From IMG/VR virus record IMGVR_UViG_3300020472_002670, positions 1-43,717 of that record: 43,717 nucleotides of DNA; one strand, given 5' to 3'. The translations under genes were made by a program, and so were the position numbers. Position 1 is the first letter of the stretch, and each line of letters begins with the position of its first letter. Under the pieces are notes generated by a model that made no database searches, was not told where the DNA came from, and saw nothing but the letters and a program-made list of their open reading frames with translations. This DNA is from a virus. This document shows, one piece after another, positions 1 to 9,105 of the stretch.

Positions 1-730
1 TATTAACTAACGCGTTTATATCTTTTGGAAAACAACTACCACCAAACCCTAACTTACCATCAGGTCCAGGTACAGCCCAATGTGATTTACCTAATCGTTC
101 ATCATAAGTAGCATACTCCACAACTTTATCATAATCAATATCAAAATAATCACATACTATTTTCATTTCATTTGCAAATGATACTTTTGTAGCCAAGAAT
201 GTATTTGTAAAATACTTAACCATCTCTGCTGTTATTGAACCTGTCTTAACTATTGTAGCTTCTGGAAATACCAATGAGTACACTTGTCTTAATATTGTTG
301 TTTGTGGTCTCTGTCCACCAATTATAATTCTGTTCTGATTTTTAAAGTCTTCTATAAAATTAGCTTCTGTAAGAAATTCAGGGTTGAATAAAACAGTTAC
401 ATACTTATTCTCTTTATTTAATCTATTCGTAGTTCCTGGTGGTATTGTAGATTTAATTGCAATTATCTTATTTTCATATTGTCTTACCTTACATACACTA
501 TTTATATCTTTTACCACACCTTCAACTATACTCGTATCACAACTACCATCTTTTTTCATTGGTGTTGGAACACATACAAATATAATATCTGAAGATGAAA
601 TTAATTCACCTATTGATTCACAATTACAATTTCCATTTAAATCATATGTATGAGTTTCATAATGTTTTTCAAACATAACCTTAACAGCTGTTCCAACATA
701 TCCTTGTCCCACTATTCCTACTCTTTTCAT
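1..730 (-). CDS. ugd: UDP-glucose/GDP-mannose dehydrogenase family protein, 3' end cut by window
   Basis: Translation from the ATG at 730 gives 243 residues that run off the left window edge, so the C-terminal part is missing. An N-terminal Rossmann motif GQGYVGTAV is at about residues 8-16, the conserved NPEFLTEA segment at about 116-123, and the catalytic cysteine motif GFGGSCFPKD at about 228-237 (Cys233). These are hallmarks of NAD-dependent nucleotide-sugar 6-dehydrogenases, which oxidise the C6 hydroxyl of UDP-glucose or a related sugar to a uronic acid in two steps. The start overlaps the preceding stop as ATGA, with AGGAG upstream. It is the last gene seen in the glycan operon. Substrate (UDP-glucose versus another sugar) cannot be fixed from this fragment. 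Confidence 0.9.
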   Translation of the reverse strand, partial: MKRVGIVGQGYVGTAVKVMFEKHYETHTYDLNGNCNCESIGELISSSDIIFVCVPTPMKKDGSCDTSIVEGVVKDINSVCKVRQYENKIIAIKSTIPPGTTNRLNKENKYVTVLFNPEFLTEANFIEDFKNQNRIIIGGQRPQTTILRQVYSLVFPEATIVKTGSITAEMVKYFTNTFLATKVSFANEMKIVCDYFDIDYDKVVEYATYDERLGKSHWAVPGPDGKLGFGGSCFPKDINALVN

Positions 731-927
731 TTGTTCTCCTCTAAATCAAAATTTTCTTCTAAAAAATCAACACCTCTTGTTATCGCCCAAGTTTTAGAAG
801 TACTATCAAAGTGATTATGTGATTGTAATATTCTAATAGCTTCAGATACAACTTCACGAATAAGTGTTTTAGTTGAATCATCACCAACCATCTGTAACTC
901 TATTCCATCTTTATTTTTGTATTTCAT
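727..927 (-). CDS. small hypothetical protein (66 aa)
   Basis: A 66-residue acidic protein that I do not recognise. It starts at an ATG preceded by a GGAG ribosome site and overlaps the end of the upstream epimerase gene by 17 bases. Its stop overlaps the ATG of the nucleotide-sugar dehydrogenase gene (ATGA). The middle is rich in helix-favouring residues (about 20-40) and the C-terminus is strongly acidic. No signal peptide, membrane segment or metal motif is visible. Tight packing in the operon is the main reason to believe it is expressed. Confidence 0.6.
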   Translation of the reverse strand: MKYKNKDGIELQMVGDDSTKTLIREVVSEAIRILQSHNHFDSTSKTWAITRGVDFLEENFDLEENK

Positions 928-1777
928 TTTTAATCCACTCCTCTAAATTAATTTCAGGTTTCCATTTTAAAACATTTAAAGCGTTATCATTTGTTCTTAA
1001 TGTTTCTCTTACTTCACCTTGTATCGCATCTATATAAGTTCTTTCACCACCAATCATATCAACTATCTCATTAATAGAATAGTTTTTTCCTTTACCCAAT
1101 TCATAAGTTGAACATAAATCAGAGGTATGTTCCATACATTTAACTAAACCATCTACAACATCATCAACATGCGTAAAGTCTCTTCGTTGTTCTCCATCTC
1201 CTGTAATAGTTAATGGTTTACCACTCTTCTGTTGTTCTTTAAAAATAGATAACACAGTTCTATACGCTCCTTCATCTTGCATATAATCACCATAAACATT
1301 ATAGAATCTACAAATAGTAGTTTTTAATCCAAATATCTCATTATACATTCTACACAATTCCTCACCTTGCCATTTTGTAAATGTATATGGATTTTTATAT
1401 GTACCACCGTGAAATGAACTTGAACCAGCATAGATTACAGGTATATCATATTTACGAGCACATTCAAGAATGTTCTGTGTCCCTGTAACATTAACATTAA
1501 AAACTTCTTTTGGATTTTTAAACGAAGGAGCTATTCTCGGTAAAGCTGCCATATGAAATATCACATCAACACCACTCATAATATCTTCCATCGTTTGAAT
1601 TTCAAAAAGTTCTTGTAATGAAATATCAACCATAAACAATTTAGATTCTTTATTTATATTTTTTTGTTTACCTGTGGATAAATTATCAAAGACAATTACC
1701 TCGTGGTTATCTTTTACTAATCTATTAACTAAATTAGTACCAATGAATCCCGCACCACCTGTTACTAACGCTCGCAT
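911..1777 (-). CDS. NAD-dependent epimerase/dehydratase (extended SDR)
   Basis: A 288-residue extended short-chain dehydrogenase/reductase. The nucleotide-binding motif GGAGFIG is at residues 7-13, the HMAALP segment follows at about 75-80, and the catalytic YxxxK is Tyr131/Lys135 in YTFTK. The family acts on nucleotide sugars as 4-epimerase, 4,6-dehydratase or decarboxylase; a GalE/WbpP-like UDP-sugar epimerase is the closest general match, but the substrate is not readable. It overlaps the end of the upstream kinase-glycosyltransferase fusion by 13 bases and has GGAG before its ATG. Placement next to Ugd and Gmd supports a role in nucleotide-sugar supply. Confidence 0.88.
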   Translation of the reverse strand: MRALVTGGAGFIGTNLVNRLVKDNHEVIVFDNLSTGKQKNINKESKLFMVDISLQELFEIQTMEDIMSGVDVIFHMAALPRIAPSFKNPKEVFNVNVTGTQNILECARKYDIPVIYAGSSSFHGGTYKNPYTFTKWQGEELCRMYNEIFGLKTTICRFYNVYGDYMQDEGAYRTVLSIFKEQQKSGKPLTITGDGEQRRDFTHVDDVVDGLVKCMEHTSDLCSTYELGKGKNYSINEIVDMIGGERTYIDAIQGEVRETLRTNDNALNVLKWKPEINLEEWIKNEIQK

Positions 1778-3525
1778 TTAATTAACTCCTCTTCATATGT
1801 TTTTAGTTTATTAATTGTAAATTTAAAAATACCTAATTCAAACTCACCAACTTCAAGTTCTTTGTCATTAGCGAGTATTTCTGATAAATTTGTAAGTACA
1901 TTAAAATTTTCTTGATTTAAATCTCTAGCGTTAAATTCAACAACTATATCGTTAGTATGTTTATCCATCAAAGATGAAACTTTATCTCTTAAATTAAACA
2001 TTGTTTCTTTTTGTTCATCTTCAATATAATTATTTATCAATGGACTATCTACATAAAGTGTTGAACACCAGGGTTCTAATTCATACAAAATATCATCTCT
2101 ACAACCATACGCTACTAAACCAATATCATATTTAGGTGGTATGATAGGTTTTAACAAAGCATCGTGTTTAACCATATGTCCCCACTTACGAATAAAGTTA
2201 CGAGTAGATTTGTGATTCTGTTTCAACCACTCATCAGTCTCTCTACCTTTCATAAACACTTGTCCATCTGGATTTCTTTTAGCACCATCAGCAAATCTTG
2301 AACCTCTACAAGTCATATGATATACGAAACCTTCCCAAGTTTGTACAAACTCATATCCAGCTAATTGAAATCTATTAAATATATCTGAATCTTCTTTTGA
2401 TTGTGGGGCGTACAATGGGTCGTGTCCTCCAATACTTTGGAAGTCTTTTTTCATTATAGCCCACGGCGCGAATATACCTTCTGTCGTTTTACCTAAATCT
2501 TTAAATTTATCCAAGTCTCGTAATAATTGTTGTTCATCAAACTCTTCAGGTTCAATTCCATAGTCAGCCAATATCTTTTCAGGACCATCTGGATGTAGTG
2601 GTGGTTCTATTCTTGTACCACTAACCACAACACCTTCTTTGATATATTTATTTACCTGTTCATCAAGTCCTGGTAAAGCATACATATCAGCATGGTATAT
2701 CATAACAATATCATTGGTAGCGTAATCGTTAATCAATGTATCATACAATATTGTGTGTCCTAATCTTGTAGGGCCTTCATTTCTGTGAATCTTTACATTT
2801 AAATCTTTCTTCGCAATCTCCTGCATCCACTCCCAAGTACCATCATCTGAAAAATCATCAGCCATACATATTTCGTGTATGTATCCAAGATTCTTTCTGA
2901 TTGAATTGTAACTCCACTTCAAGTATTTTAAATTGTTTCTACTTGGTTGTATAAAACTAATTGGTTTCATTTGTTTTCTCCACTCTTGACGAACAACATC
3001 ATACAAAAATCTTGGTTTTATTTTCGCGTTGTGTTCTGACATCTTATTAAAATCCTCTGTTTCATATAAACTTTCCAAATCTATTAAACTATATTGTCCA
3101 TCTTTTAATTTTACTATATTTGACGGAACTAAATCATAGAAAAATATTCCTGTCTCTTTATACTTTTCCATTACTTTAACTTTTAAAGTATCTGGTATTA
3201 AATGTTCATCAAATTCACTATCTGATAATACTTCTCCACCTTCTGAAATATATCCTACAATTAGATCCCAGGGACAATCATCATCTAATATAACACCTTT
3301 TAATCCTGGAACTAATCCTTCAAAATAATTACTTTCAATAGCCTTTTCAAAAGTCTCTCTTCTTACATAATCTTTATGAAATAATTTATACCACTCATTA
3401 TTTTCTTTATCATAATAAATACTCCTTCCGTGATTTACACCATTGTCATCAATACGATTATACTTATCTCGTATCAATTCAAATTTATCAAAATCTATTT
3501 CATTAGTCTTTATCTTTAACATCAT
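1765..3525 (-). CDS. kinase-like domain fused to GT2-type glycosyltransferase
   Basis: A 586-residue multidomain protein. Numbering here counts from an upstream TTG, so subtract one for the ATG start. The first ~180 residues end in kinase-like catalytic motifs: DLVPSN at about 132-137 and IDLES at about 149-153, resembling the HxDxxxxN and DxD/E motifs of aminoglycoside-phosphotransferase or lipopolysaccharide-kinase folds. From about 188 a GT-A family 2 domain begins (PISFIQPSRN), with the DD pair at about 224-225 and a YHADM metal-site-like segment at 278-282. The last ~100 residues are an unrecognised domain. I chose the ATG at 3525 because AAGGA sits just upstream; an in-frame TTG precedes it. 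Likely a glycan transferase with an attached kinase, by inference. Confidence 0.75.
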   Translation of the reverse strand: MMLKIKTNEIDFDKFELIRDKYNRIDDNGVNHGRSIYYDKENNEWYKLFHKDYVRRETFEKAIESNYFEGLVPGLKGVILDDDCPWDLIVGYISEGGEVLSDSEFDEHLIPDTLKVKVMEKYKETGIFFYDLVPSNIVKLKDGQYSLIDLESLYETEDFNKMSEHNAKIKPRFLYDVVRQEWRKQMKPISFIQPSRNNLKYLKWSYNSIRKNLGYIHEICMADDFSDDGTWEWMQEIAKKDLNVKIHRNEGPTRLGHTILYDTLINDYATNDIVMIYHADMYALPGLDEQVNKYIKEGVVVSGTRIEPPLHPDGPEKILADYGIEPEEFDEQQLLRDLDKFKDLGKTTEGIFAPWAIMKKDFQSIGGHDPLYAPQSKEDSDIFNRFQLAGYEFVQTWEGFVYHMTCRGSRFADGAKRNPDGQVFMKGRETDEWLKQNHKSTRNFIRKWGHMVKHDALLKPIIPPKYDIGLVAYGCRDDILYELEPWCSTLYVDSPLINNYIEDEQKETMFNLRDKVSSLMDKHTNDIVVEFNARDLNQENFNVLTNLSEILANDKELEVGEFELGIFKFTINKLKTYEEELIKCER

Positions 3526-4222
3526 CAAATTCCTTAAAAATTACTTTTTGTGGTAAGAAGCATTTCCAATTTCTAAATCTTCTCATACCATTATTAAAAT
3601 CATAATATCCTTCATAAAAGTTTGGAAGATGTCTGCCTCTAAATGGTATATCGTGTGTACAATTCTCCCCATTAGCTAAAAATTCTTCCAATGCTCCCTT
3701 CAACCATTCAGTTTTAAACATAGAATCAACAGGTACTCTTTTATGTGGAGCATGTTTACCTAAATAAAAATAAGCGTGTTCCATCTTTTTATATCCTGGT
3801 GATGGTATTGTATTAAATGGTGTAAATCCATCAACAAATTGTTGTTGAGTATATTTATCTATCTTACCAAAAAAACCTAAATCACCATCATTGTCAATCA
3901 TCTCTTTTAAAAAATTAGATATATCTTCTTTAGGAGCTGTAACTTCTATATCTTCACATAAATATATAGTGTATGGTGTTTTAATTTCATTAACCATTGC
4001 TAATGTAACTAACGCCCAATCTTTTTCTAAATTATTATAAAAGTTTATCTTTGGAATATCAGATAAATATAAATCTCTTACCTCTTCCAAATTTTTATCA
4101 CTATTAAAATTAACATAAAATTCATACTCACTAAATACATCACCTAACTTTTTAGTATTTCTTCTTATGACTTCTAATCTCTCTTCGTGATTACAAACAA
4201 AATTTTGAACTATACTTATCAT
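3503..4222 (-). CDS. putative glycosyltransferase-like protein, paralog A
   Basis: A 239-residue protein clearly related to the next gene upstream: both begin with an MIS-V/F-QNF segment, share a TPY-I--CED motif near residues 80-95 and have similar length. The CED acidic pair after a buried beta strand, a Trp-rich C-terminus and the position in a glycosyltransferase cluster suggest a GT-A-like fold, but I cannot name a family. It overlaps the downstream fusion gene by 23 bases and shares an ATGA junction with its paralog. Transferase function is inference. Confidence 0.6.
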   Translation of the reverse strand: MISIVQNFVCNHEERLEVIRRNTKKLGDVFSEYEFYVNFNSDKNLEEVRDLYLSDIPKINFYNNLEKDWALVTLAMVNEIKTPYTIYLCEDIEVTAPKEDISNFLKEMIDNDGDLGFFGKIDKYTQQQFVDGFTPFNTIPSPGYKKMEHAYFYLGKHAPHKRVPVDSMFKTEWLKGALEEFLANGENCTHDIPFRGRHLPNFYEGYYDFNNGMRRFRNWKCFLPQKVIFKEFDDVKDKD

Positions 4223-4905
4223 TTATTTAACATTGTCTCCGTATCATCACAATTGTGTTTTATAATTTCTCTTTTTGGTATCGCACACTTAATTTTACTA
4301 CCCCACATAGTCACACCATTAGGTTCGTGAAATATATCCTCAAAATGATGAGGAAGACTTAATGGAAATCTCCTTGCTGTTGGATAATATGTAACCAATT
4401 CTTCCAATTTTTCTATTAACATATCTGTTTTATAAATAGCATCTACTGATAAAGAAGAACCTGGAGATTTATTCGCAGAATATAACCATAGATTTTTACC
4501 TTCATCATAACCATTTAAATATTGTTCTCTTGTATATTTCCACAATCTTCCTATTGGTAAATAACTTATGTCTCTTTCTACAATTTCTTCCATCAATTCA
4601 TTCCATTCAGTATCTGTAATATCATATTCATAATCTTCACAATGAGTAATAACATATGGTGTTTTTACTTTTTTAACTAAATCTAATGTAACCTTCCCCC
4701 AATTTTCATCTAAATCATTATTAAAAGTTAAATTACTAATATTATCTTTATATAATTTATAAACTTCATCATAATTAACTTTAGTATTGTAATTAATATA
4801 AAAAGGTGTATCTTTAAATACATTGCCTATTTTTGGTAGATTGGTATTTAAAACTTTTAATCTAGCTTCTTTTGTACATATAAAATTTTGAACAAAACTT
4901 ATCAT
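4219..4905 (-). CDS. putative glycosyltransferase-like protein, paralog B
   Basis: A 228-residue protein and tandem paralog of the gene at 3503-4222. The N-terminal strand (MISFVQNFICTKEARL), the D--W-KVTL region and the TPYVI-HCEDYEYD segment align with the paralog. The C-terminal thirds diverge, as expected if acceptor specificity changed. The ATG at 4905 has AGGAGA just upstream and overlaps the preceding stop as ATGA. No membrane segment is seen. Probable role: a sugar or modifying-group transferase in the glycan pathway; the family is not recognised. Confidence 0.6.
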   Translation of the reverse strand: MISFVQNFICTKEARLKVLNTNLPKIGNVFKDTPFYINYNTKVNYDEVYKLYKDNISNLTFNNDLDENWGKVTLDLVKKVKTPYVITHCEDYEYDITDTEWNELMEEIVERDISYLPIGRLWKYTREQYLNGYDEGKNLWLYSANKSPGSSLSVDAIYKTDMLIEKLEELVTYYPTARRFPLSLPHHFEDIFHEPNGVTMWGSKIKCAIPKREIIKHNCDDTETMLNK

Positions 4906-5621
4906 ACTCTTCTCCTAAATATATCTATGGTTAATGCACCACTATCAATTAACTCGTATACATTGTGTTCACGACTATTGTTAAAAAGTGAACCTCTTAT
5001 TCCATAATGTCCATCTAATAAAAGATAATCAAATACTACTTCATCAAATGGCTCTCTATCTACATACATCTCACAACTACATAAAATTGTTGGAACAGGA
5101 GTCATTGACTTTATTGAAGTTTTAGGTGGTTCTATATTATATTTTTTGTAGAACTCCCAATCTTTTTTAAACATATCTTTCCAATAAGAAATATCACCTA
5201 AATGTATTTTGTCTTCAATAGGTAATTTTCTTCTGTAAGGTCCTTTATAAGTATAATAATGTGTTAATGGATCATAATTAAAACATTTAATACCTATCTT
5301 ATCTAAAAAAATTGACAACAAGCCAAATCCTGAACCATTATCTACAAATGTTGTATTTTTAAATAATTCATTCTTTTCTATTGATACCAACACTACATCC
5401 ACAGCGGCTTTAGATAAAAGTCCACGAAAATACTTATTATAAATGGTATCAGGAGTAGCGTACCTATCATAATCACCAGGTGAATGAAAATAAGGATGTT
5501 TATCCATTCCAAATCCTTTTAATAGTTCCTTATAATCATCTGATAATTCTTCTATCCAAGATTCTGAAAAATGTTTTTTCAATAAAGATATACTATCGTT
5601 TTTATCTAATTTATTTATCAT
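4902..5621 (-). CDS. class I SAM methyltransferase-like protein
   Basis: A 239-residue protein with a plausible SAM-binding motif I, FVDNGSGFG, at residues 92-100, followed about 15 residues later by an acidic strand end (NYDP, 115-118). A later PVPTILCSCEMYVD segment resembles a motif IV region, and LLLDGHYGIRGS lies near the C-terminus. The pattern fits a Rossmann-fold methyltransferase acting on a small molecule or sugar. It lies between gmd and the paired glycosyltransferase-like genes, with short overlaps at both ends. Motif I is slightly non-canonical (N in place of the usual E/D), so the call is tentative. Confidence 0.55.
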   Translation of the reverse strand: MINKLDKNDSISLLKKHFSESWIEELSDDYKELLKGFGMDKHPYFHSPGDYDRYATPDTIYNKYFRGLLSKAAVDVVLVSIEKNELFKNTTFVDNGSGFGLLSIFLDKIGIKCFNYDPLTHYYTYKGPYRRKLPIEDKIHLGDISYWKDMFKKDWEFYKKYNIEPPKTSIKSMTPVPTILCSCEMYVDREPFDEVVFDYLLLDGHYGIRGSLFNNSREHNVYELIDSGALTIDIFRRRV

Positions 5622-6594
5622 TAAATATTTCCAACCAATGTTCTGTCATTTCTTTCATCATTGTTTCAAATGTATATTTAGGTTTCCAACCTAATGTTTC
5701 TCTTATTTTTGTAGAATCACCTTTTAGATATTTTAATTCTTCTGCTCTTAAAAATTTAGGATTCTGTGTAACATAATCTTTGTAATCTAAATCAAGTAAT
5801 CCGAACACATATTCACACATCTCTCTTACAGAATGTGTAACACCTGTTGCTACAACAAAATCATCTGGTGTATCGTGATTCACAATCATATTCATAGCTC
5901 TCACATAATCATATGAATGTCCCCAATCACGATAGGCATCCATATTACCAAGTTCTAATTTATCTTGTAATCCTAATTTAATTCTCGCTGCGGCCTTAAC
6001 AACTTTGTTAGTTACAAAATTTGAACCTCTTCTTGGCGATTCGTGATTAAACAATATACCATTTACAGCAAATAGATTGTGAGCGAATCTATAATGTCTC
6101 ACAATGTTATAACCAAATACTTTAGCACAACCATAAGGACTTGTTGGCTCCATCTTTGTAGTTTCTCTTTGGTAGCCATCTTCCTCAACACTCCTACCAA
6201 ACATCTCTGATGATGATGCTTGATAAAACCTAGCAGTAGGACAATGATATTTATAAGCCTCTAACATATTTAATACACCAAGAGCATTTGTTTGAACGGT
6301 AAATTGAGGAACATCAAAACTTATCCTAACATGCGATTGTGCACCAATATTATAAATCTCATCAGGTTTGATTGTACCTAACATTCTTTCCAATGAACTT
6401 ACATCAAGTAAGTCACCATACTCTGTGTTGACTCCATTACCAACTAAATGATCAATTCTACTTTCTTGATTTTCAGCTATAGAATTTCTTCTAACTATTC
6501 CATACACCTCATAATCTTTTTCTAATAAATGTTCTGCAAGATAACTACCATCTTGTCCGTTAATTCCTGTTATAAACGCTTTTCTTTTAGCCAT
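5611..6594 (-). CDS. gmd: GDP-mannose 4,6-dehydratase
   Basis: A 327-residue extended SDR with close family signatures: GINGQDGSYL at about 10-19, QSHVRISFD at about 86-94, SSSEMFG at 127-133 with the catalytic Ser/Glu, YGCAK with Tyr154/Lys158, and NHESPRRGSNFVTNKV. These are diagnostic for Gmd, which converts GDP-D-mannose to GDP-4-keto-6-deoxymannose, precursor of fucose, colitose, perosamine and rhamnose. Length matches the usual 320-370 residues. GGAGAT precedes the ATG. A DegT-type aminotransferase directly upstream suggests possible conversion to an amino sugar such as perosamine, although that enzyme is shortened. Confidence 0.97.
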   Translation of the reverse strand: MAKRKAFITGINGQDGSYLAEHLLEKDYEVYGIVRRNSIAENQESRIDHLVGNGVNTEYGDLLDVSSLERMLGTIKPDEIYNIGAQSHVRISFDVPQFTVQTNALGVLNMLEAYKYHCPTARFYQASSSEMFGRSVEEDGYQRETTKMEPTSPYGCAKVFGYNIVRHYRFAHNLFAVNGILFNHESPRRGSNFVTNKVVKAAARIKLGLQDKLELGNMDAYRDWGHSYDYVRAMNMIVNHDTPDDFVVATGVTHSVREMCEYVFGLLDLDYKDYVTQNPKFLRAEELKYLKGDSTKIRETLGWKPKYTFETMMKEMTEHWLEIFNDK

Positions 6595-7183
6595 TTTTAA
6601 ATATCTCCATTTGTGTTAAGTCGGGCCAATCAGTAACCACCCATTGTCTCGGTTTAGTTTTAATAGCTTTTGGTAATTTCTTTAATCCATTAGCTGCTGT
6701 TTCAGGTGCCATATAATAATGATAACCTCTTGTTGTAATATTTTGTTCACGCCAAGGTATATCTGGATGTCTACCATCGTATGACATTTTTTTAAGTTCC
6801 ATAGCTGCTTCTTTATTATCTGTTAATATCATTCCACCTCTACCTAAACTTAAATGTTTTTGAAATTGAAAACTCAATGACATAAATGAACCAGATATGT
6901 AACTATCTTCTCTCCATAATACAGCTGCATCATAAATGTTAGTACCACCTATTTTGTAATAATCTGTCCACTCTTCATCCTTCCATTTTAAATCAATACC
7001 AAGTTTATCTGCTAAAAATGGAACTGATAGATAAGTTCTTTTTGGAACTTCAATAGATTGTATATCCATATATCTTAAACACAATTCTATTCCGTGTGTA
7101 CAACAATCAACCGCTACACCATAAGGTGCACCGAACCAATGTGCTACTTCATTTTCAAAATCACTCACTACTTTAAAACTCAT
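6587..7183 (-). CDS. DegT/DnrJ/EryC1-type PLP aminotransferase, short form
   Basis: A 198-residue protein matching the large domain of sugar aminotransferases. CCTHGIELCL (about 27-36) corresponds to the GT-AL phosphate-binding region, IYDAAVLW (about 83-90) carries the Asp that pairs with the PLP ring, and SFQFQKHLSLGRGGMI has the probable Schiff-base lysine at Lys109. Usual length is 360-400 residues, so most of the C-terminal small domain is missing. No continuation is seen in any frame before the next gene. It may be a minimal active form, a partner subunit or a remnant. AAGGG lies upstream of the chosen ATG. It overlaps gmd by 8 bases. Confidence 0.8.
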   Translation of the reverse strand: MSFKVVSDFENEVAHWFGAPYGVAVDCCTHGIELCLRYMDIQSIEVPKRTYLSVPFLADKLGIDLKWKDEEWTDYYKIGGTNIYDAAVLWREDSYISGSFMSLSFQFQKHLSLGRGGMILTDNKEAAMELKKMSYDGRHPDIPWREQNITTRGYHYYMAPETAANGLKKLPKAIKTKPRQWVVTDWPDLTQMEIFKNG

Positions 7184-7199
7184 AATTTTATACCCTTCA

Positions 7200-7958
7200 T
7201 TAATTTAATGTCCGTTCTCTATACCCTGTGTTTACATCATTATATTCTTCAAAGTTAGACATATCAAATTCCCCATCAATGTATTCACAATTTTTGTATT
7301 TACATCTTACAGGATAATGATCAAATCTATCATAAAATTTATGTTTTAATCTTGGCTTCAACCCTGTTTTTTGTATATGTTGTAATGTATCTTTATGAGA
7401 ATGTCCCTTATAAGAACTTAAATTTTCATATAGTGTACTAAATAAATCTACATCAGATGAATTACCGATAAACCAAGGATCTGAATACATCCCCCAATTA
7501 TCACATACACAAGCACCATCTATACATTCTTGAATATGAGAAATGTAAAAGTTATCACTATCCCAATCTTTTAAATTTATATCTTTATTAAAAATATAAT
7601 CAAATCTACTCAAAATAACCCAATCATATTTAAAATCATTTTCTTCTTCATATATACTTTTTAATTGATTAGCCATCGCCAATGAATACCATCTACTAGC
7701 AAAACTATTCTGTCTAATACTACTCTGTTTAAAATCTATCTGTTCCTCTATCACATAACTTTTTGGTTCGTATGTTTCAATTAAACCTTCTTCGTGATTA
7801 GTACTCCAACTATGTATAAAAGTATCAATATCATCATTTTGATCAAAAATATGTTTCTTATTAAAATGATGTCCAATTCTATAATCAACATCTCTACCCA
7901 CACCATATTTTTGTGTAGCTGAACCAACTAATCCATATAAACAAAAAGCTATTTTCAC
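7200..7958 (-). CDS. putative glycosyltransferase (capsule-cluster family)
   Basis: A 252-residue protein beginning MKIAFCLYGL. The pattern of a KIA-CL-G start, then DIDTFIHSW, then Y-PKSYVIEEQ, then ILSRFDYIF with an acidic pocket, is one I associate with putative glycosyltransferases in capsule and LPS clusters. The start is a GTG at 7958 with GGGAG immediately upstream (the end of the preceding gene); extending 13 codons further would run inside that gene and remove the natural N-terminal strand. Donor and acceptor are unknown. Confidence 0.65.
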   Translation of the reverse strand: MKIAFCLYGLVGSATQKYGVGRDVDYRIGHHFNKKHIFDQNDDIDTFIHSWSTNHEEGLIETYEPKSYVIEEQIDFKQSSIRQNSFASRWYSLAMANQLKSIYEEENDFKYDWVILSRFDYIFNKDINLKDWDSDNFYISHIQECIDGACVCDNWGMYSDPWFIGNSSDVDLFSTLYENLSSYKGHSHKDTLQHIQKTGLKPRLKHKFYDRFDHYPVRCKYKNCEYIDGEFDMSNFEEYNDVNTGYRERTLN

Positions 7959-7959
7959 A

Positions 7960-9105
7960 TTACTCCCAAAACATTGTGTTATGATTGATATTATCAATTA
8001 TATCTTTTTTAATTTCTTCATTATAAGTAGCAGTTTTTAAAATAACAACCGCATCATTTATATCTTTTAATATCTTTGGTGACTCAACCATAAAATTAGT
8101 ACCATACAATCTCTTACCTTGTTTCATCTCACTATTATCTAAAATACAATTAATCTTTTCTGTATCTAATCCATTATATATTAAAAATTGTGAAAATATA
8201 TGAGCACCAAACAAATATATATTTCCTTCACATCTTTTAATCAGAGTATTTAAAACTCTAACATCACCTTTATAATAATTTACAAAATCTAAAAATACTT
8301 TTTTATTTTTCTTATAAAGAGAACTTGGCCATTTTACTACCGTCGGTGTTACTTTAACACACGCATAAAAAATACAAGGTAGTTCTTCGTGATGATGTTT
8401 TTTTATTATTTTAAACCCAACTTGACTTAATAATAAATCAATAATTTCTTCTGTCAAAAATGCAGTGTGTTCAAAGTTTAATGCATTTGTAAATTTATTT
8501 TCAATATAATGATATAAATTTGGAACACTAAATATATGTAAAGTGTCTTTATTTATTTGTTGATGAATCGTTTTTAAAAATGTTAAAGGTTCATAAGTAT
8601 GTTCAAAAACATGCGAGTGTACAATAGCATCGTACTCTTTTTCAATTACATAGTTCTCATCAAACCATTCTCGAAGATGAACAAAATTATCCATAACAAC
8701 TTCTTCATATGTATGATTAGGTTCAAGAGCTGTCCAATGATTATCTTTATTTTTAGATAAATACAATTTACCCAATCTACCTTTTCCAGCTCCTATCTCT
8801 AAAGCTGTTTTAACTTTTAGAGTTTCAATGAAATCAGCTAAAGCTATATCGTGATTCTTCCAAACTTCTCCAATACCATCATTGTGTGGAAACTTATAAA
8901 CTAATTCTAATGGAAATAATTCTCTCAACTGAATTACTCCACTATCTTTACAAATATCCCAAGTTTGATTCATTACAACATCTTCACTAACATCTTGACT
9001 TGTACACGCCATAGACGCTGGAACATTTTCAAATGTATGTAGGTGTTCTAAATTAGATTCACCTGTCACTATACTTTTATCTCTAATTATTGTATTATAT
9101 TTCAA
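7960..9105 (-). CDS. sugar C-methyltransferase-like SAM methyltransferase
   Basis: A 381-residue three-part protein. Residues about 1-65 resemble the N-terminal zinc-binding domain of NovU/TylC3-type C-methyltransferases (S-LEHLHTFENVP, then WDICKDSGVIQL), but most zinc cysteines are replaced. A Rossmann core has motif I LEIGAGKGRLG at 102-112 and HSHVFEH about 60 residues later. The C-terminal domain (LFGAHIFSQFL, then CILDNS-MKQGKRLYGTN) matches the family's usual tail. These enzymes methylate keto-sugars on nucleotide diphosphates. The start is a TTG at 9105 inside the end of the upstream HAD gene; it is chosen because the family's N-terminal domain begins there. Confidence 0.78.
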   Translation of the reverse strand: MKYNTIIRDKSIVTGESNLEHLHTFENVPASMACTSQDVSEDVVMNQTWDICKDSGVIQLRELFPLELVYKFPHNDGIGEVWKNHDIALADFIETLKVKTALEIGAGKGRLGKLYLSKNKDNHWTALEPNHTYEEVVMDNFVHLREWFDENYVIEKEYDAIVHSHVFEHTYEPLTFLKTIHQQINKDTLHIFSVPNLYHYIENKFTNALNFEHTAFLTEEIIDLLLSQVGFKIIKKHHHEELPCIFYACVKVTPTVVKWPSSLYKKNKKVFLDFVNYYKGDVRVLNTLIKRCEGNIYLFGAHIFSQFLIYNGLDTEKINCILDNSEMKQGKRLYGTNFMVESPKILKDINDAVVILKTATYNEEIKKDIIDNINHNTMFWE

